DNA from: Candidatus Fusicatenibacter intestinigallinarum
Lineage (GTDB): Bacteria; Bacillota; Clostridia; Lachnospirales; Lachnospiraceae
Reading direction: 5' to 3'
Length of the DNA: 64,000 nucleotides
Assembly: GCA_019119555.1 (NCBI GenBank)
Contig: DWWU01000003.1
Span: forward strand, 24,532-88,531
Within the stretch, counting starts at the first letter, position 1, and every line of letters begins with the position of its first letter. Of this stretch, positions 26,623 through 34,932 are shown piece by piece. Position numbers and translations under genes: made by a program. The notes under the pieces were generated by a model, which was given only the letters and a program-made list of their open reading frames with translations, did no database searches and was not told where the DNA came from.

Positions 26623-26649
26623 TTAGCACTCATCTATTGACAGTGCTGA
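26623..26649 (+). promoter_or_regulatory. CIRCE operator (HrcA site) for clpB
   Basis: TTAGCACTC, 9-nt spacer, CAGTGCTGA. The left half is perfect and the right half matches 7 of 9 to GAGTGCTAA. It overlaps the -35 box of the clpB promoter, so HrcA should repress by blocking polymerase. Confidence 0.85.
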
Positions 26650-26665
26650 CAAAAGGTGTTATAGT
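26637..26665 (+). promoter_or_regulatory. Sigma-A promoter of clpB
   Basis: TTGACA (perfect), 17 nt, TATAGT, with CIRCE overlapping. The leader is about 160 nt and contains a family A palindrome. Confidence 0.88.
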
Positions 26666-26714
26666 CTGCGTAGAACAAAGTGAAAGCCAAAGGACATCCG
26701 CCTGACGTTTGTTC

Positions 26715-26742
26715 GTAACTGTTCAGTCAGCTGAACTGTTAC
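26715..26742. repeat. Family A palindrome in the clpB leader
   Basis: GTAACTGTTCAGT, CA, GCTGAACTGTTAC, inside the transcribed leader about 45 nt after the predicted start. Confidence 0.88.
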
Positions 26743-26830
26743 ATTTGTTCCTGGCAGGTCAGCGGCCGCCGGTGCGGTTGCCGGCTGTCCGGGCGGATGC
26801 GTTACCACCATAGAAGAGGAGGTTGGAGAT

Positions 26831-29437
26831 ATGAATATAAGCAAATTTACGCAGAAATCTCTGCAGGCTGTTCAGGACCTGGAAAAGACCGCCTATGATT
26901 TTGGAAATCAGGAGGTGGAGCAGGAGCATCTGCTTTACAATCTTCTCCATCAGGAGGACAGTCTGATTCTGAAAATGATCGAGAAGATGGAGATTCAGAA
27001 AGAACATTTCATGAACCGCGTGACAGAGGCGCTGAACGCGAGAGTAAAGGTATCCGGCGGACAGCCCTATATCGGCCAGTATCTGAACAAGGCGCTGGTG
27101 AGCGCGGAGGATGAAGCGAAGGCTATGGGCGACGAGTATGTGTCGGTGGAACATCTGTTTCTGGCGATGCTGAAAAATCCAAGTCCGTCCATGAAAAAAC
27201 TGTTCCAGGAATATGGAATTACCCGTGAACGTTTCCTCCAGGCGCTGAGCACCGTCCGGGGAAATCAGAGGGTGACCACGGACAATCCGGAAGCCACCTA
27301 TGACACGCTGGAAAAATACGGTCAGGATCTGGTGGAGAGAGCCAGAAGCCAGAAGCTGGATCCTGTGATCGGACGTGACACGGAGATCCGGAATGTCATC
27401 CGTATCCTTTCCAGAAAAACGAAAAATAATCCGGTGCTGATCGGTGAACCCGGCGTAGGAAAAACTGCAGTTGTGGAAGGGCTGGCCCAGAGGATCGCCA
27501 GCGGAGATGTGCCGGAAAGCCTGAAGAACAAGACGATCTTTTCCCTGGATATGGGAGCGCTGGTCGCAGGGGCGAAGTACCGCGGCGAGTTTGAGGAGCG
27601 TCTGAAGGCGGTTCTTGAGGAAGTGCGCAAGAGTGACGGAAAAATTATTCTGTTTATCGATGAGCTGCATCTGATCGTCGGAGCCGGAAAGACGGACGGC
27701 GCGATGGATGCGGGAAATATGCTGAAGCCGATGCTGGCCCGGGGCGAGCTTCACTGTATCGGAGCGACAACGCTGGACGAGTACCGCCAGTATATTGAGA
27801 AAGACGCGGCTCTGGAGCGCCGGTTCCAGCCGGTAATGGTCGATGAGCCGACGGTGGAGGATACGATTTCGATTCTCCGTGGACTGAAAGAACGGTATGA
27901 AGTATTCCACGGCGTAAAGATCACTGATGGCGCCCTGGTAGCCGCTGCGACCCTGTCTGACCGTTATATCAGCGACCGTTTCCTTCCGGATAAGGCCATT
28001 GACCTGGTGGACGAGGCGTGCGCGCTGATCAAGACGGAGCTGGATTCCATGCCCACAGAGCTGGATGAGCTGAACCGTAAGATCATGCAGCTGCAGATTG
28101 AGGAAGCGGCCCTGAAAAAAGAGACAGATAATCTGAGCAAAGAAAGGCTGGAAGAGCTGCAGAAGGAGCTGGCGGAGCTGAAGGACACCTTCCAGACACA
28201 GAAGGCCCAGTGGGAAAACGAGAAGAAATCTGTGGAAAAACTGTCTGCCCTGAGAGAGCAGATTGAGGATATCAACAAGCAGATTCAGAAAGCCCAGCAG
28301 GAATACGACCTGAACAAAGCGGCGGAACTGCAGTACGGAGAACTTCCGAAGCTTCAGCAGCAGCTGGCGGCAGAGGAAGCAAAGGTTAAGGAATCCGATC
28401 TGTCTCTGGTGCATGAGAGCGTCACGGACGAGGAGATTGCCCGGATTGTATCCCGGTGGACCGGCATTCCGGTTACGAAACTGACGGAAGGCGAGCGGGC
28501 GAAAATCCTCGGACTGGAGAAAGAGCTTCACACCCGTGTGATCGGGCAGGATGAGGCGGTTACAAAAGTGGCCGACGCGATCATCCGTTCCAAAGCGGGA
28601 ATCAAGGATCCGACAAAACCTATCGGTTCGTTCCTGTTCCTGGGCCCCACCGGCGTCGGAAAAACCGAACTGGCGAAGACCCTGGCCCAGAAGCTGTTCG
28701 ACGATGAGAACAACATGGTTCGTATCGATATGAGCGAGTATATGGAGAAATATTCCGTCTCCCGTCTGATCGGAGCGCCTCCGGGATATGTGGGATATGA
28801 GGAAGGCGGTCAGCTGACCGAGACGGTGCGCAGGAAACCGTATTCTGTCGTCCTGTTCGACGAGGTGGAGAAGGCTCATCCGGATGTGTTCAACGTACTG
28901 CTTCAGGTGCTGGACGACGGACGGATCACCGATTCCCAGGGGCGGACCGTGGACTTTAAAAATACCATTTTGATTATGACTTCCAATATCGGTTCCCAGT
29001 ATCTGCTGGAAGGCATCCAGGACAACGGAGAGATCTCCGAGGAAGCGAGAAACATGGTGATGCAGGATCTGCGGGCCCACTTCCGTCCGGAATTTCTCAA
29101 TCGTCTGGATGAGACGATTATGTTCAAACCCTTGACAAAAGACAATATTGGGCATATTGTAGATTTGCTGATGAAGGAACTGAATGAACGTCTGGAAAAT
29201 CAGGAGCTGTCTGTAGAGCTGACCGACGCCGGAAAGCAGTACGTCATTGAGGGTGGATACGATCCGATATATGGAGCGAGACCTCTGCGCCGGTTTATCC
29301 AGAAAGAAGTGGAGACGACCGCTGCCCGCATGATTCTCGGCGGACAGGTCAACACCGGCGACACGATTGTGCTGGACGCTCAGGATGGAACTCTCACGGC
29401 TTCGGTAAGACCGAAAGTTGAAGTGATTGAGTCATAA
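26831..29437 (+). CDS. clpB: ATP-dependent disaggregase ClpB
   Basis: Hsp100 chaperone of 868 residues, full family length, which works with DnaK to rescue aggregated proteins. It has the double Clp_N domain (residues 1-145), AAA+ domain 1 with Walker [14 protein letters not shown] and Walker B ILFIDELH, the long coiled-coil middle domain (about 395-520) that separates ClpB from ClpC, and AAA+ domain 2 with Walker [13 protein letters not shown] and Walker [13 protein letters not shown]. The C-terminal D2-small domain is complete. Start follows AGAGGAGG. Heat regulation through CIRCE/HrcA is visible upstream. DUF4250 follows after 19 nt and may be co-transcribed. Confidence 0.98.
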   Translation: MNISKFTQKSLQAVQDLEKTAYDFGNQEVEQEHLLYNLLHQEDSLILKMIEKMEIQKEHFMNRVTEALNARVKVSGGQPYIGQYLNKALVSAEDEAKAMGDEYVSVEHLFLAMLKNPSPSMKKLFQEYGITRERFLQALSTVRGNQRVTTDNPEATYDTLEKYGQDLVERARSQKLDPVIGRDTEIRNVIRILSRKTKNNPVLIGEPGVGKTAVVEGLAQRIASGDVPESLKNKTIFSLDMGALVAGAKYRGEFEERLKAVLEEVRKSDGKIILFIDELHLIVGAGKTDGAMDAGNMLKPMLARGELHCIGATTLDEYRQYIEKDAALERRFQPVMVDEPTVEDTISILRGLKERYEVFHGVKITDGALVAAATLSDRYISDRFLPDKAIDLVDEACALIKTELDSMPTELDELNRKIMQLQIEEAALKKETDNLSKERLEELQKELAELKDTFQTQKAQWENEKKSVEKLSALREQIEDINKQIQKAQQEYDLNKAAELQYGELPKLQQQLAAEEAKVKESDLSLVHESVTDEEIARIVSRWTGIPVTKLTEGERAKILGLEKELHTRVIGQDEAVTKVADAIIRSKAGIKDPTKPIGSFLFLGPTGVGKTELAKTLAQKLFDDENNMVRIDMSEYMEKYSVSRLIGAPPGYVGYEEGGQLTETVRRKPYSVVLFDEVEKAHPDVFNVLLQVLDDGRITDSQGRTVDFKNTILIMTSNIGSQYLLEGIQDNGEISEEARNMVMQDLRAHFRPEFLNRLDETIMFKPLTKDNIGHIVDLLMKELNERLENQELSVELTDAGKQYVIEGGYDPIYGARPLRRFIQKEVETTAARMILGGQVNTGDTIVLDAQDGTLTASVRPKVEVIES

Positions 29438-29456
29438 TCATGGAGGTATCTGAGCA

Positions 29457-29627
29457 ATGCCTAAGGATCCGGTGATGCTGCTGAGTTATATCAATACCCA
29501 GCTGCGCGATTTTTATCCCAGTCTTCAGGAACTGTGCAGTTCTCTGCAGGTCAGTGAGGGTGATCTGAGAAACAGACTGGCGGCGATCGATTACGAATAC
29601 GATCCGATACGGAATCAGTTTATCTGA
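29457..29627 (+). CDS. DUF4250 family small protein
   Basis: Protein of 56 residues, below the ORF-track cutoff. The translation starts MPKDPVMLLSYINTQLRDFY and contains DYEYDPIRNQF near its end, the pattern I recall for DUF4250, a short family found in Clostridia and other anaerobes. Start ATG at 29457 is preceded by TGGAGG at good spacing. The predicted fold is helical, with a possible winged-helix-like shape; function is unknown. It lies 19 nt after clpB. Its TGA stop is the first part of a palindrome. Confidence 0.88.
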   Translation: MPKDPVMLLSYINTQLRDFYPSLQELCSSLQVSEGDLRNRLAAIDYEYDPIRNQFI

Positions 29628-29655
29628 CAGCCGTCCGGCTGGCGGAACAGCTGTC
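29626..29655. repeat. Family A-like palindrome, outer arms changed
   Basis: GACAGCCGTCCGGC, TG, GCGGAACAGCTGTC. The outer ends are GACAGC/GCTGTC instead of GTAAC/GTTAC, yet still pair, which argues for selection on pairing. It overlaps the DUF4250 stop. Confidence 0.6.
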
Positions 29656-29666
29656 TGTTTCGTATA

Positions 29667-29704
29667 ACGGCCCCTGCCCGGTGAAAACCGGAGGCAGGGG
29701 CCGT
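29667..29704. terminator. GC-rich hairpin after DUF4250
   Basis: Perfect 12-nt arms ACGGCCCCTGCC and GGCAGGGGCCGT. There is no T run, so termination would be inefficient or factor-assisted. Confidence 0.5.
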
Positions 29705-29914
29705 GTCCGTCAGAAGGACCGCCGCATGATTTTGATGAAAGATGCATAAAAATTTTCTGAAAAATACAGAATTCAGATAAAAAATAACGGCAAATATAAA
29801 AATATATAAAAAATAAAACGGAAAAATGTCAGGTTGTCAAAAGAAAAACGGAAAATCACAGGGAAAATTCACAGAACCTGCAAAGAAAAATCCGGCGGCT
29901 GAGAAAAAGAAAAT
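29705..29914. other. AT-rich intergenic stretch
   Basis: The most A-rich stretch of the window (poly-A and AAAATA runs), with no gene and no hairpin that I can defend. It may be an UP-element or curved region for the promoter at 29915. Confidence 0.5.
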
Positions 29915-29943
29915 TTGACAATCGAAGGAAAAACGGTTAATAT
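29915..29943 (+). promoter_or_regulatory. Sigma-A promoter of a structured leader
   Basis: TTGACA (perfect), 17 nt, TAATAT. The ORF-track start of the third MATE gene falls on this promoter and is not real. Confidence 0.82.
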
Positions 29944-29949
29944 AAGACA

Positions 29950-30083
29950 CATAATTTCACACGGTCGAAAATATAATTTTTCTGTGACGCAGAGAGGCGG
30001 TTCCGATAAGATCGGGCCGCCTTCTTGTATTTCTGCCGCGAAGGAGCGGTCTGCTTTGGATTTCAGAGCGGACCGCTCTTTTT
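29950..30083 (+). ncRNA. Candidate cis-regulatory leader RNA upstream of the third MATE gene
   Basis: About 135 nt run from a strong promoter to a strong terminator, 84 nt before the MATE start. A first hairpin GGCGG..CCGAT-AAG-ATCGG.CCGCC lies at 29996-30021 and is followed by TTCTTGTATTT; the terminator hairpin follows. I could not match it to any riboswitch class I know (not guanidine I-III, TPP, purine, THF, fluoride or yybP-ykoY by eye). It could be a small RNA, an attenuator or a riboswitch. Confidence 0.5.
30044..30083 (+). terminator. Terminator in the leader of the third MATE gene
   Basis: GAGCGGTC pairs with GACCGCTC, followed by five T. It precedes rather than follows the gene, which suggests attenuation. 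Confidence 0.82.
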
Positions 30084-30115
30084 ATATAACAGGAAACGGC
30101 GTTCCCTGTTATATA
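30083..30115. repeat. Family B post-terminator palindrome, copy 3
   Basis: TATATAACAGGAAAC, GGC, GTTCCCTGTTATATA, starting at the last T of the terminator. Relative to copy 2 the A/G bases at the arm ends are swapped between the two arms. Confidence 0.85.
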
Positions 30116-30166
30116 AAAACAAGACACGCGGCGGGCAGCGGCCGGGAAAGGGGTGAAGGAGAAGAT

Positions 30167-31525
30167 ATGGAAAAGGGAATGGTGTTGTTTGACCGCAGGC
30201 GGCTGATCCGCCTGATCGTTCCGCTGGTTGTGGAACAGGTTCTGGCGGTCACGGTGGGCATGGCGGATATGGTCATGGCGTCGGGCGCCGGGGAGGCGGC
30301 GGTTTCCGGGATCTCGCTGGTGAATACGATCTGCGTGCTGCTGATCGTCGTCTTTTCGTCTCTGGCTTCCGGAGGTTCCGTGGTGACGGCCCAGTATCTG
30401 GGAAGCGGGGATAAAGACACCGCGTGCCATGCGGCGGAGCAGCTGGTTATGATCTGCGGGATCACCGCGCTGGCCATCGGTGCGTTTTCTTTTCTGGGAA
30501 ACCGGACGATTCTCCGTCTGGTGTACGGTTCGGTGGAGGCGGATGTCATGGATTTTGCGGTGACGTACTTTTTTATCACATCGCTGTCCTTTCCGTTTCT
30601 CGGAATTTATAACGCCTGTGCCGCATTGTTCCGGGTGATGGGAAACTCGAATATTTCCATGGTCGCGTCGTTCATCATGAATCTGCTGAATATCGTGGGA
30701 AATGCGGTCTTTGTGTATGTGTTTGACATGGGAGTGGCCGGAGTTGCCCTCTCCACACTGATTTCCAGATTTGTGGCGGGAGCGATTCTCCTGGGGCTGA
30801 TTCACAGGCCGGCGTACGAGGTGCATTGTACGAAGTGGCTGAGGGTTGGATGGGATGTGCCGATTCTGAAGAAGATTTTTTCCATCGGCGTCCCCCAGGC
30901 ACTGGAAAACAGTATGTTCCAGATCGGAAAGCTTCTGACCCAGAGCATGATTGCCGGGTTCGGGACGGCTTCCATTGCGGCCAACGCCTGCGCGATGACG
31001 GTAGAGCAGCTGGCCTATATGCCAGGATCGGCGATGGGGCTTGCGATGACGACCGTGATCGGGCAGTGTGTGGGAGCAGACGCATATCCTCAGGCCAGAA
31101 AGTATACGAAAAAACTGATTCTGACCGCTTATATGTTTCTGTGGATTCTGAACATTGTCATTCTGCTTGTGGCGCCGCTGATCGCCGGGTACTATAACCT
31201 GTCTCCGGAGGCGTACGGGATGGCGGTAACCGTGATCCGGTATCACAGTGTCTGCTGTATGCTGGTATGGCCGCTGGCCTTCACGCTCCCGAACGCGATG
31301 CGGTCCGCCGGGGACGCAAAGTTTACCATGAGCGTCGGTGTTTCTTCCATGTGGATCGGAAGAATCGCAATGGCCTATCTGATCGGCGTGCATTTCGGCG
31401 TCGGACTGCTTGGCGTCTGGATTGCCCAGACTCTCGACTGGGTGATTCGATCTGTCTTTTACGTCGTTCGTTTTCATGGACATAAATGGGAGGAGAAATC
31501 ACTGGTCCGCTCCCCGGCTGCCTAG
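30167..31525 (+). CDS. MATE-family efflux transporter (third of three)
   Basis: Integral membrane protein of 452 residues with 12 hydrophobic segments. The start region RLIRLIVPLVVEQVLAVTVGMADMVM and the IGVPQALENSMFQIGKL segment are typical of MATE transporters. The ATG at 30167 follows GAAGGAGAAG; the ORF-track start lies in the promoter. Unlike the other two MATE genes, it sits behind a leader RNA with a terminator, so expression may respond to a ligand, and that ligand could be the exported compound. The stop codon TAG begins an imperfect inverted repeat. Confidence 0.9.
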   Translation: MEKGMVLFDRRRLIRLIVPLVVEQVLAVTVGMADMVMASGAGEAAVSGISLVNTICVLLIVVFSSLASGGSVVTAQYLGSGDKDTACHAAEQLVMICGITALAIGAFSFLGNRTILRLVYGSVEADVMDFAVTYFFITSLSFPFLGIYNACAALFRVMGNSNISMVASFIMNLLNIVGNAVFVYVFDMGVAGVALSTLISRFVAGAILLGLIHRPAYEVHCTKWLRVGWDVPILKKIFSIGVPQALENSMFQIGKLLTQSMIAGFGTASIAANACAMTVEQLAYMPGSAMGLAMTTVIGQCVGADAYPQARKYTKKLILTAYMFLWILNIVILLVAPLIAGYYNLSPEAYGMAVTVIRYHSVCCMLVWPLAFTLPNAMRSAGDAKFTMSVGVSSMWIGRIAMAYLIGVHFGVGLLGVWIAQTLDWVIRSVFYVVRFHGHKWEEKSLVRSPAA

Positions 31526-31607
31526 TACATCGTATCGCAAATAACTACACCGAATCGCTTGCCTGCTTTCCCGACTGGTCCAGTTATTTGTCGAACGCTG
31601 TACCAGG
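31521..31607. repeat. Imperfect inverted-repeat element of about 87 nt
   Basis: Arms CCTAGTACATCG...CAAATAACT and AGTTATTTG...CGCTGTACCAGG pair at about 20 of 26 positions around a 35-nt loop. There is no U tract. It takes in the stop of the MATE gene. It may be a small mobile remnant (MITE-like) or an RNA structure at the 3' end. Confidence 0.55.
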
Positions 31608-31646
31608 GGCAGTGAGAAATTCAGGTGTGTCAGGAAGGAGGAAATC

Positions 31647-32681
31647 ATGCAGATGGAGAAAAAGAAAGTGGTCGTCTTCCAGGGAGATCCGGGAACCATC
31701 GATCTGACCCGGGAGGAAATGGTGGAAGAATGGAAACGTGTGCTGGATCGGATTCCCCAGATCGGAGAATACCGGATCGTGGACCCGGAGAAAAAACGTA
31801 TGACCTTTGAGGATTACAGCATGAAGATCGGCGATGCGGATGCGGCGCTGGGGATCTGGATTCACGGAGGGGTCATAAAGGAAGAATTGTTTCAGGCACA
31901 TCCGAAGCTGAAATATATCGCGACCCTGGGACACGGATTTGAAGAGTTTGATGTGGCGATGACCCGCAGGTATGGGGTTACGATTACCAATACCGTCTAT
32001 GGGGATGTGACCATTGCCCAGTATGCGATGGCGCTGCTGATGAATATCTGCCATAACGTGACGCTGCAGAGCGACTATACGAAAATGACTTACTGGGAAC
32101 GGAAAGCAAAGGATTCGACTGCAGTTTACAATAAGCTTCTGGTCCCGCAGATTGAGCTGTATCAGAAGACAATGGGAATTATCGGACTGGGGGCGATCGG
32201 GCGATGGACCGCCCGGATGGCGCAGGGCTTCGGGATGAAGGTGATTGCCAACAGCCGCCATGTAAAGACCGGACCTGAGTACGAGGGAATCGAGCAGGTG
32301 AGCATGGAAGAACTGCTGAAGCGGTCGGATGTGATCTCCATCCATTGTCCCCATACCAAAGAGACGGAGCATCTGCTGAACCGGGAAGCCTTCTCGAAAA
32401 TGAAGGACGGAGTGATTCTGATCAATACGGCCCGGGGAGCGATTATCGACGAAGAGGCTCTGCTGGAGGCGCTGGAATCCAGGAAGGTTTATATGGCGGG
32501 TCTGGACGTTGTGGATCACGAGCCGCCTGTGGAGCAGATCCCGCTGATGCGGTCGCCCTATACGTTTATTACCTCTCATATCGCATGGCAGCCGCGGGCT
32601 GCGAGGCTGCGGGCGGTGGATATGGCGGGGCAGAATTACCGCTTTTATCTGGAGGGCGCGCCGCGAAGTGTGATCAACTGA
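31647..32681 (+). CDS. D-isomer-specific 2-hydroxyacid dehydrogenase
   Basis: NAD(P)-dependent oxidoreductase of 344 residues. The Rossmann fold has GIIGLGAIGRWTARMAQ at about residue 175. The catalytic Arg is in NTARGAIID, the Glu in VDHEPPVE, and the His in TSHIAWQPR. This family reduces 2-keto acids or oxidises D-2-hydroxy acids. The Trp-rich end SHIAW is seen in hydroxypyruvate and glyoxylate reductase-like members, so a role in serine or glyoxylate metabolism is possible, but the substrate is not proven. Start follows AGGAAGGAGG. It opens a string of nitrogen-related genes on the same strand. Confidence 0.9.
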   Translation: MQMEKKKVVVFQGDPGTIDLTREEMVEEWKRVLDRIPQIGEYRIVDPEKKRMTFEDYSMKIGDADAALGIWIHGGVIKEELFQAHPKLKYIATLGHGFEEFDVAMTRRYGVTITNTVYGDVTIAQYAMALLMNICHNVTLQSDYTKMTYWERKAKDSTAVYNKLLVPQIELYQKTMGIIGLGAIGRWTARMAQGFGMKVIANSRHVKTGPEYEGIEQVSMEELLKRSDVISIHCPHTKETEHLLNREAFSKMKDGVILINTARGAIIDEEALLEALESRKVYMAGLDVVDHEPPVEQIPLMRSPYTFITSHIAWQPRAARLRAVDMAGQNYRFYLEGAPRSVIN

Positions 32682-32695
32682 CGGGAGGTGAGAGG

Positions 32696-33310
32696 ATGGA
32701 AAGTCTGTATTGTTACCTGGCGGCGTTGTTTCTGTCTGCGGTCAGCGCAATGCTGCTCAGTATCCGGAGAGAAACGGTTTTCGGCCGTGAGATTCCGTGG
32801 ATCGTGCGGCAGCGGAGGGCGGGAATGCTTCTGGCGGCGCTGGGCGCTCTGCTCTCGGCGGCGGGGGCTGCGGCGGCGGAAGGCCTGGAGCCGGGAGACA
32901 GGATCTTCCTGGCGGTGATCTTCCTGCTGTCTTCCCTGGGGCTGGCGGCGCTCCTGAATCTGTTCCGGAATCTCAGGATCCGGCATTACTACCGAAAGGC
33001 TGCCGACGCGGTGCGGGGCACGATGGAAGCGTCGGAAAAGCTGAGAACCCTCCGGGAATATGTCCGGGCGTCGGGAAACTCTTCGTTCCGCATCTGGGCG
33101 GATGGCATCGAGGGGATTACCGGTTTCGGAGAGCGGGGAATCGAAGATCTCCGGGCGACGGAGCGTTACTGTCTCGGGATTTTCCTGGGAGGAACGCCCT
33201 CCTGGGAGACGCTTCCCGGCAGGAGAGGAATCCTGGAGAAGGGAGGCTATGTGCAGGTGATGGTGCAGAACGGTTACTCTGAAGCAAAAGGTTATCGTTC
33301 AGCCAGCTGA
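32696..33310 (+). CDS. Unknown membrane protein with two N-terminal helices
   Basis: Protein of 204 residues that I do not recognise. Hydrophobic segments lie at about residues 3-17, 40-58 and 66-84; the rest is a soluble basic domain (RNLRIRHYYRKAADAV...). The start ATG at 32696 follows GGGAGGTGAG, 12 nt after the dehydrogenase stop, so the two are probably co-transcribed. Only the ORF-track start is wrong (it lies in the dehydrogenase gene in another frame). The last residues GYRSAS and the stop are encoded by a family A palindrome, so the C-terminus may have been altered by the repeat. The soluble part may be cytoplasmic. It lies directly upstream of a PII gene. Confidence 0.65.
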   Translation: MESLYCYLAALFLSAVSAMLLSIRRETVFGREIPWIVRQRRAGMLLAALGALLSAAGAAAAEGLEPGDRIFLAVIFLLSSLGLAALLNLFRNLRIRHYYRKAADAVRGTMEASEKLRTLREYVRASGNSSFRIWADGIEGITGFGERGIEDLRATERYCLGIFLGGTPSWETLPGRRGILEKGGYVQVMVQNGYSEAKGYRSAS

Positions 33311-33318
33311 ACTGTTAC
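33291..33318. repeat. Family A palindrome containing a stop codon, before the first PII gene
   Basis: GTTATCGTTCAGC, CA, GCTGAACTGTTAC. It ends the preceding ORF and is 8 nt before the AGGGAGGAAG ribosome site of the PII gene. Confidence 0.82.
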
Positions 33319-33338
33319 AGAAAAAGGGAGGAAGTGTT

Positions 33339-33677
33339 ATGAAGAAGCTGGAAATTGTCATACGTCCGGAAAATCTGGAGGAACTGGAAGCGCTCCTTGA
33401 GGAGGAGAAAGCCAACGGAATGATGATCACAAATATTCTGGGATATGGAAACCAGAAGGGCTACCGTCAGTTGTACCGGGGCGCCGAGGTCGTCGCGAAA
33501 ATGCTGCCGAAGGTAAAGGTGGAGACCGTGGTGCGGGAAGAAAAAGCGCCGGTGATTATTGACACGATTGTCAGACGCCTTTCCAGCGGCAGCTACGGAG
33601 ACGGAAAAATTTTCGTCTATGATGTGGAGGACGCGGTGAGGATTCGGACCGGAGAGCGCGGAGACGACGCCCTGTAG
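33339..33677 (+). CDS. PII-family nitrogen regulatory protein (first copy)
   Basis: Trimeric signal protein of 112 residues that binds 2-oxoglutarate and ATP/ADP and controls the ammonium channel and other targets. The T-loop GYGNQKGYRQLYRGAE is present with Tyr46, but residue 51, the Tyr that is uridylylated in enterobacteria, is Val, and position 49 is Ala, so neither uridylylation nor cyanobacterial Ser49 phosphorylation is expected. The B- and C-loops are in the VRRLSSGSYGDGKIFVYDVEDAVRIRTGE block. Start follows GGGAGGAAG. Operon with amt and a second PII. Confidence 0.93.
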   Translation: MKKLEIVIRPENLEELEALLEEEKANGMMITNILGYGNQKGYRQLYRGAEVVAKMLPKVKVETVVREEKAPVIIDTIVRRLSSGSYGDGKIFVYDVEDAVRIRTGERGDDAL

Positions 33678-33707
33678 GAGGCGGGAAGCTGAGAGGAGGA
33701 GTGCGAT

Positions 33708-34922
33708 ATGGAAAACTTACAGATACTGTTGAACGTTGTGTGGACCATGGTGGGAACGATTCTGATCTTTTTCATGCAGGCAGGCTTCGCCATGCTGGAG
33801 ACAGGGTTTACCAGAGCCAAAAATGCAGGAAATATTCTGATGAAAAACCTGATGGATTTTGTCATCGGTTCCATCTGTTTCTTCCTGATCGGATTCGCCG
33901 TCATGTACGGCGGAGACGGCGCCTGGATCGGAACCTCGGGATTTTTCAACCCGATGGGGCTGGCGGACGGAGACGGGATGTTCCGGGAGCTTCCCATCGG
34001 CGTGTTTCTGATTTTCCAGACCGTCTTCTGCGGGACCGCAGCGACGATCGTATCGGGAGCAATGGCAGAACGGACGAAATTCATCGCTTACCTGATCTAT
34101 TCGGCGGTGGTCAGTCTCCTGATCTATCCGATTGCGGGCCATTGGATCTGGGGCGGCGGCTGGCTGGAGCAGATCGGATTCCATGATTTTTCCGGCTCCA
34201 CAGCGGTTCATACTGTCGGCGGCATGTGTGCACTGATGGGAGCATATATGGTCGGGCCGAGGATTGGAAAATATAACAAGGAAGGAAAACCGATGGCGAT
34301 TCCGGGACATAACCTTCCCCTGGGAACGCTGGGAATCTTTATTCTCTGGTTTACCTGGTTCGGATTCAACTGTGGCTCCACGGCAGAGGCATCGCTGAAT
34401 CTCGGCAACATTGCGGTAAATACCAATCTGTCGGCGTCTGCGGCGACGCTGGCGGCGCTGATCGTCACATGGATCCGGTACGGAAAGCCGGATGTGACGA
34501 TGACGCTGAACGGAGCGCTTGCCGGACTGGTGGCGATCACGGCCGGCTGCGATGCGGTAAATCCGTACGAGGCGCTGGTGATCGGAGCACTGGCAGGAAT
34601 CGTTGTGGTATTCGCCGTGGAATTCTTTGACCGGTCGGCGAAGATTGACGATCCGGTAGGAGCGATCAGTGTGCACGGCATCTGCGGAATCCTCGGGACG
34701 ATTCTGACAGGCGTGTTCGGAACCGGATGCAGTCTGACGGCACAGATTATCGGAAGCGCGGCGACAGCGGCCTACGTGTTGGTGATCAGCTTCCTGCTCT
34801 TCTTCCTTCTGAAGAAGACCGTCGGACTGCGTGTCAGTGAAAAAGAGGAACTGGACGGACTGGATATGCATGAACATGGATGCAGCGCATACGCCAACTT
34901 CCACTTCCATAACGATAAGTAA
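33708..34922 (+). CDS. amt: Ammonium transporter (Amt)
   Basis: Integral membrane channel of 404 residues with 11 expected helices. The start MVGTILIFFMQAGFAMLETG is characteristic of Amt proteins, and the conserved pore His pair falls in the VHTVGGMCALMGAY and VHGICGILGT segments. It brings in NH4+/NH3 and is normally gated by a PII protein of the GlnK type. Here it is flanked by two PII genes, 30 nt after the first and 10 nt before the second. The C-terminal cytoplasmic tail that binds GlnK is short (VSEKEELDGLDMHEHG...). Start follows GAGGAG. Confidence 0.96.
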   Translation: MENLQILLNVVWTMVGTILIFFMQAGFAMLETGFTRAKNAGNILMKNLMDFVIGSICFFLIGFAVMYGGDGAWIGTSGFFNPMGLADGDGMFRELPIGVFLIFQTVFCGTAATIVSGAMAERTKFIAYLIYSAVVSLLIYPIAGHWIWGGGWLEQIGFHDFSGSTAVHTVGGMCALMGAYMVGPRIGKYNKEGKPMAIPGHNLPLGTLGIFILWFTWFGFNCGSTAEASLNLGNIAVNTNLSASAATLAALIVTWIRYGKPDVTMTLNGALAGLVAITAGCDAVNPYEALVIGALAGIVVVFAVEFFDRSAKIDDPVGAISVHGICGILGTILTGVFGTGCSLTAQIIGSAATAAYVLVISFLLFFLLKKTVGLRVSEKEELDGLDMHEHGCSAYANFHFHNDK

Positions 34923-34932
34923 GGGGGACCCT

